NCBI RefSeq assembly: GCF_902497555.1
Contig: NZ_CABVGP010000002.1
Coordinates: forward strand, 1,376,501-1,440,500
DNA: 64,000 nt
DNA from: Amycolatopsis camponoti
Lineage (GTDB): Bacteria > Actinomycetota > Actinomycetes > Mycobacteriales > Pseudonocardiaceae
Direction: 5' to 3'
Of the stretch, positions 62,418-64,000 are shown piece after piece (the stretch's first letter is position 1; every line of letters begins with the position of its first letter). A program made the translations under genes and the position numbers. Below the pieces are notes generated by a model, which saw only the letters and a program-made list of their open reading frames with translations, was not told the origin of the DNA and did not search any database.

Positions 62418-64000
62418 ATGTCGAACGCGGAAACACCCGCCGAGCAGACCGGCGGGAATCCCGCCACACCCACGAGCGGTCCACTGGCCGACCTGCCTGC
62501 CCGGATCCGGGTCCACGCGCTGGCCAAGCTGCTCGCGAAGAACAGCCGGGACGTCATGGCCAAGCTCACCGAGCTGGGCGAAAGTGTGCGCAGCGCGCAG
62601 TCGAGCGTGACCAGGGACGTCGCGCACAAGGTCGCCGAAGCCTTCTCGGGCGGTGACGTCGAGGTGGCGCCGGCTTCCGGCGGTGACGTCGAGGTCGCGC
62701 CCGCTTCCGGTGGCGACGTCGAGGTGGCACCGGCGAAGGCCGAGCCGGAGTCCCGCCGCTCCGCCGTCCCGCCGGTGGCCGAGGTGCCGGCTGCCGAAGC
62801 CGAGAAGCCGCGCCCGCGGCAGAAGACCCGCGCGCACCTGCCGGTGTTCGCCGCACCCTCGCCGGTCTTCCTGCCGCCGGAGCCCGCGGCCACCAAGCCG
62901 GCCCGCAAGCCCGCCGACCCGTTCGCGGAGCCGCCGGCCCCGGTGAAGCAGCAGGTCGAGCCGGAGAGCGCCGAGGAAGAGGCCGAGGACACCACGCCGG
63001 TCACCGACTCCGGTGACGACGACGGTGACGACGCCAACAGCCGCCGTCGCCGCCGTCGTGGCCGCCGCGGCCGTGGCCGGGGCAAGGGCGCCGACGGCAG
63101 CGACGAGACCGAGAACGAGGGCGACGACAGCCAGGCCGAGGAGCAGCCGCCCGCGCGTCGCCGCTCCCGCAACGCTGACGAAAAGCCCGCGAAGGACGAA
63201 TCCGACACCGCCGAGGAGTCCGAAGGCGCCACCGACGAGTCCGACGCCGACAGTGACGACGGTGAAGGCGGCAGCAAGCGCCGTCGCCGCCGCCGTCGCC
63301 GCAAGGGCTCGGACGGCGACGACGCCGAGACCACCGACGACCCGCCCAACACCGTCACCCACGTCCGCCAGGCCAAGGCCGAGCAAGCCGAGCGCGAGCG
63401 CCCGGCGCGCGACGAGGTGCGCAGCGTCCGCGGCTCGACGCGGCTGGAGGCCAAGCGCCAGCGCCGCCGTGACGGCCGCGAGGCCGGCCGCCGCCGCGCG
63501 CCGATCCTGTCCGAGGCCGAGTTCCTCGCCCGCCGCGAGTCCGTCGAGCGCGAGATGGTCGTCCTCGAGAAGGGCGACTCGACGCAGATCGCCGTGCTCG
63601 AGGACGGCGTGCTGGTCGAGCACTTCGTGACGCAGTCGGGCTCCGGCTCGATCGTCGGCAACGTCTACCTCGGCCGCGTCCAGAACGTGCTGCCGAGCAT
63701 GGAAGCCGCGTTCATCGACATCGGCCGCGGCCGCAACGCCGTGCTCTACGCCGGTGAGGTCGACTGGGACGCCGCCGGGCTCGAGGGCAAGGCCCGCAAG
63801 ATCGAGCAGGCGCTGTCCACCGGCGACTCCGTGCTGGTCCAGGTGACCAAGGACCCGGTCGGGCACAAGGGCGCCCGGCTGACCACCCAGATCTCGCTGC
63901 CCGGCCGCTTCCTGGTGTACGTCCCCGCGGGCGGCGCCACCGGCATCTCCCGCAAGCTGCCGGAGAACGAGCGCCGCCGGCTCAAGGACATCCTCAAGCG
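62418..64000 (+). CDS. rne: RNase E/G family ribonuclease (5' part; cut by the window end)
   Basis: The first 527 codons are present. Residues about 28-75 (ARIRVHALAKLLAKNSRDV, MAKLTELGESVRSAQSS) resemble the IF2_N domain of translation factor IF-2. Three 10-residue repeats GGDVEVAPAS (62649-62738) follow. Acidic and Arg-rich disordered stretches lead to the catalytic core, of which the S1-like start is seen (EREMVVLEKGDSTQIAVLEDG, then GNVYLGRVQNVLPSMEAAFIDIG). The DNase-I-like and zinc parts lie beyond the window. It processes and degrades RNA and often binds the degradosome through its disordered tail. Long N-terminal extensions are typical of actinobacterial RNase E. Confidence 0.93.
   Translation, partial: MSNAETPAEQTGGNPATPTSGPLADLPARIRVHALAKLLAKNSRDVMAKLTELGESVRSAQSSVTRDVAHKVAEAFSGGDVEVAPASGGDVEVAPASGGDVEVAPAKAEPESRRSAVPPVAEVPAAEAEKPRPRQKTRAHLPVFAAPSPVFLPPEPAATKPARKPADPFAEPPAPVKQQVEPESAEEEAEDTTPVTDSGDDDGDDANSRRRRRRGRRGRGRGKGADGSDETENEGDDSQAEEQPPARRRSRNADEKPAKDESDTAEESEGATDESDADSDDGEGGSKRRRRRRRRKGSDGDDAETTDDPPNTVTHVRQAKAEQAERERPARDEVRSVRGSTRLEAKRQRRRDGREAGRRRAPILSEAEFLARRESVEREMVVLEKGDSTQIAVLEDGVLVEHFVTQSGSGSIVGNVYLGRVQNVLPSMEAAFIDIGRGRNAVLYAGEVDWDAAGLEGKARKIEQALSTGDSVLVQVTKDPVGHKGARLTTQISLPGRFLVYVPAGGATGISRKLPENERRRLKDILK

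Overview
The window is high-GC DNA, almost fully coding, from an actinomycete. Several features point to the Pseudonocardiales, with Amycolatopsis or a close relative the best guess. These are the tig-clpP1-clpP2-clpX block, the folC/DUF4233/ndk set, a probable mycothiol-dependent enzyme, an RNase E/G with a long acidic and arginine-rich N-terminus, GTG/TTG starts and very high third-position GC. The genus is an inference; no rRNA or tRNA gene was seen.

Layout. 1-10 kb looks like an accessory island. It holds a four-gene operon (XRE-toroid regulator, cupin, dCTP-deaminase-like, ThiL-like kinase) flanked by two paralogous membrane-protein genes, plus a decayed copy of part of the same operon at the window edge. 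Next come a class III cyclase-like / Crp-family pair with a perfect Crp-type palindrome beside it, and an XRE regulator coupled to a glycosyltransferase. 10-17 kb carries a GNAT enzyme, a GT39 mannosyltransferase-like protein with a sensor kinase, a small secreted or membrane protein, and a desaturase-reductase fusion divergent from a TetR gene. 17-22 kb is the core protein quality-control block (trigger factor, ClpP1, ClpP2, ClpX), each unit with its own hairpin terminator.

22-36 kb holds a MEDS/RsbW-like regulator, an exported esterase, a TetR-controlled carotenoid oxygenase, and a dispersed formate module (FdhD, OFA transporter with a 41-residue partner, FdhF/YdeP-type oxidoreductase). An LCP ligase, a lipoprotein and an MFS exporter lie among them. 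36-42 kb holds a MarR-controlled efflux pump that may start at ACG, two tandem paralogous membrane proteins and valS. 42-46 kb has an atypical low-GC pair, a LysR gene with two alpha/beta hydrolases, a GDSL hydrolase and a methyltransferase. 46-54 kb is folC-DUF4233-ndk, split by a penicillin-acylase-type hydrolase and a PhoD-type phosphatase. 54-64 kb has a phosphodiester glycosidase/phosphoesterase fusion, an ABC exporter operon, an S8 protease and the 5' part of RNase E/G, which runs off the window.

The least explained signals are the 1-6.2 kb operon with its duplicated parts, the cyclase/Crp switch with its operator, the XRE-glycosyltransferase pair, and a family of 21-bp repeats found only between convergent genes (23.5, 27.0 and 60.4 kb).
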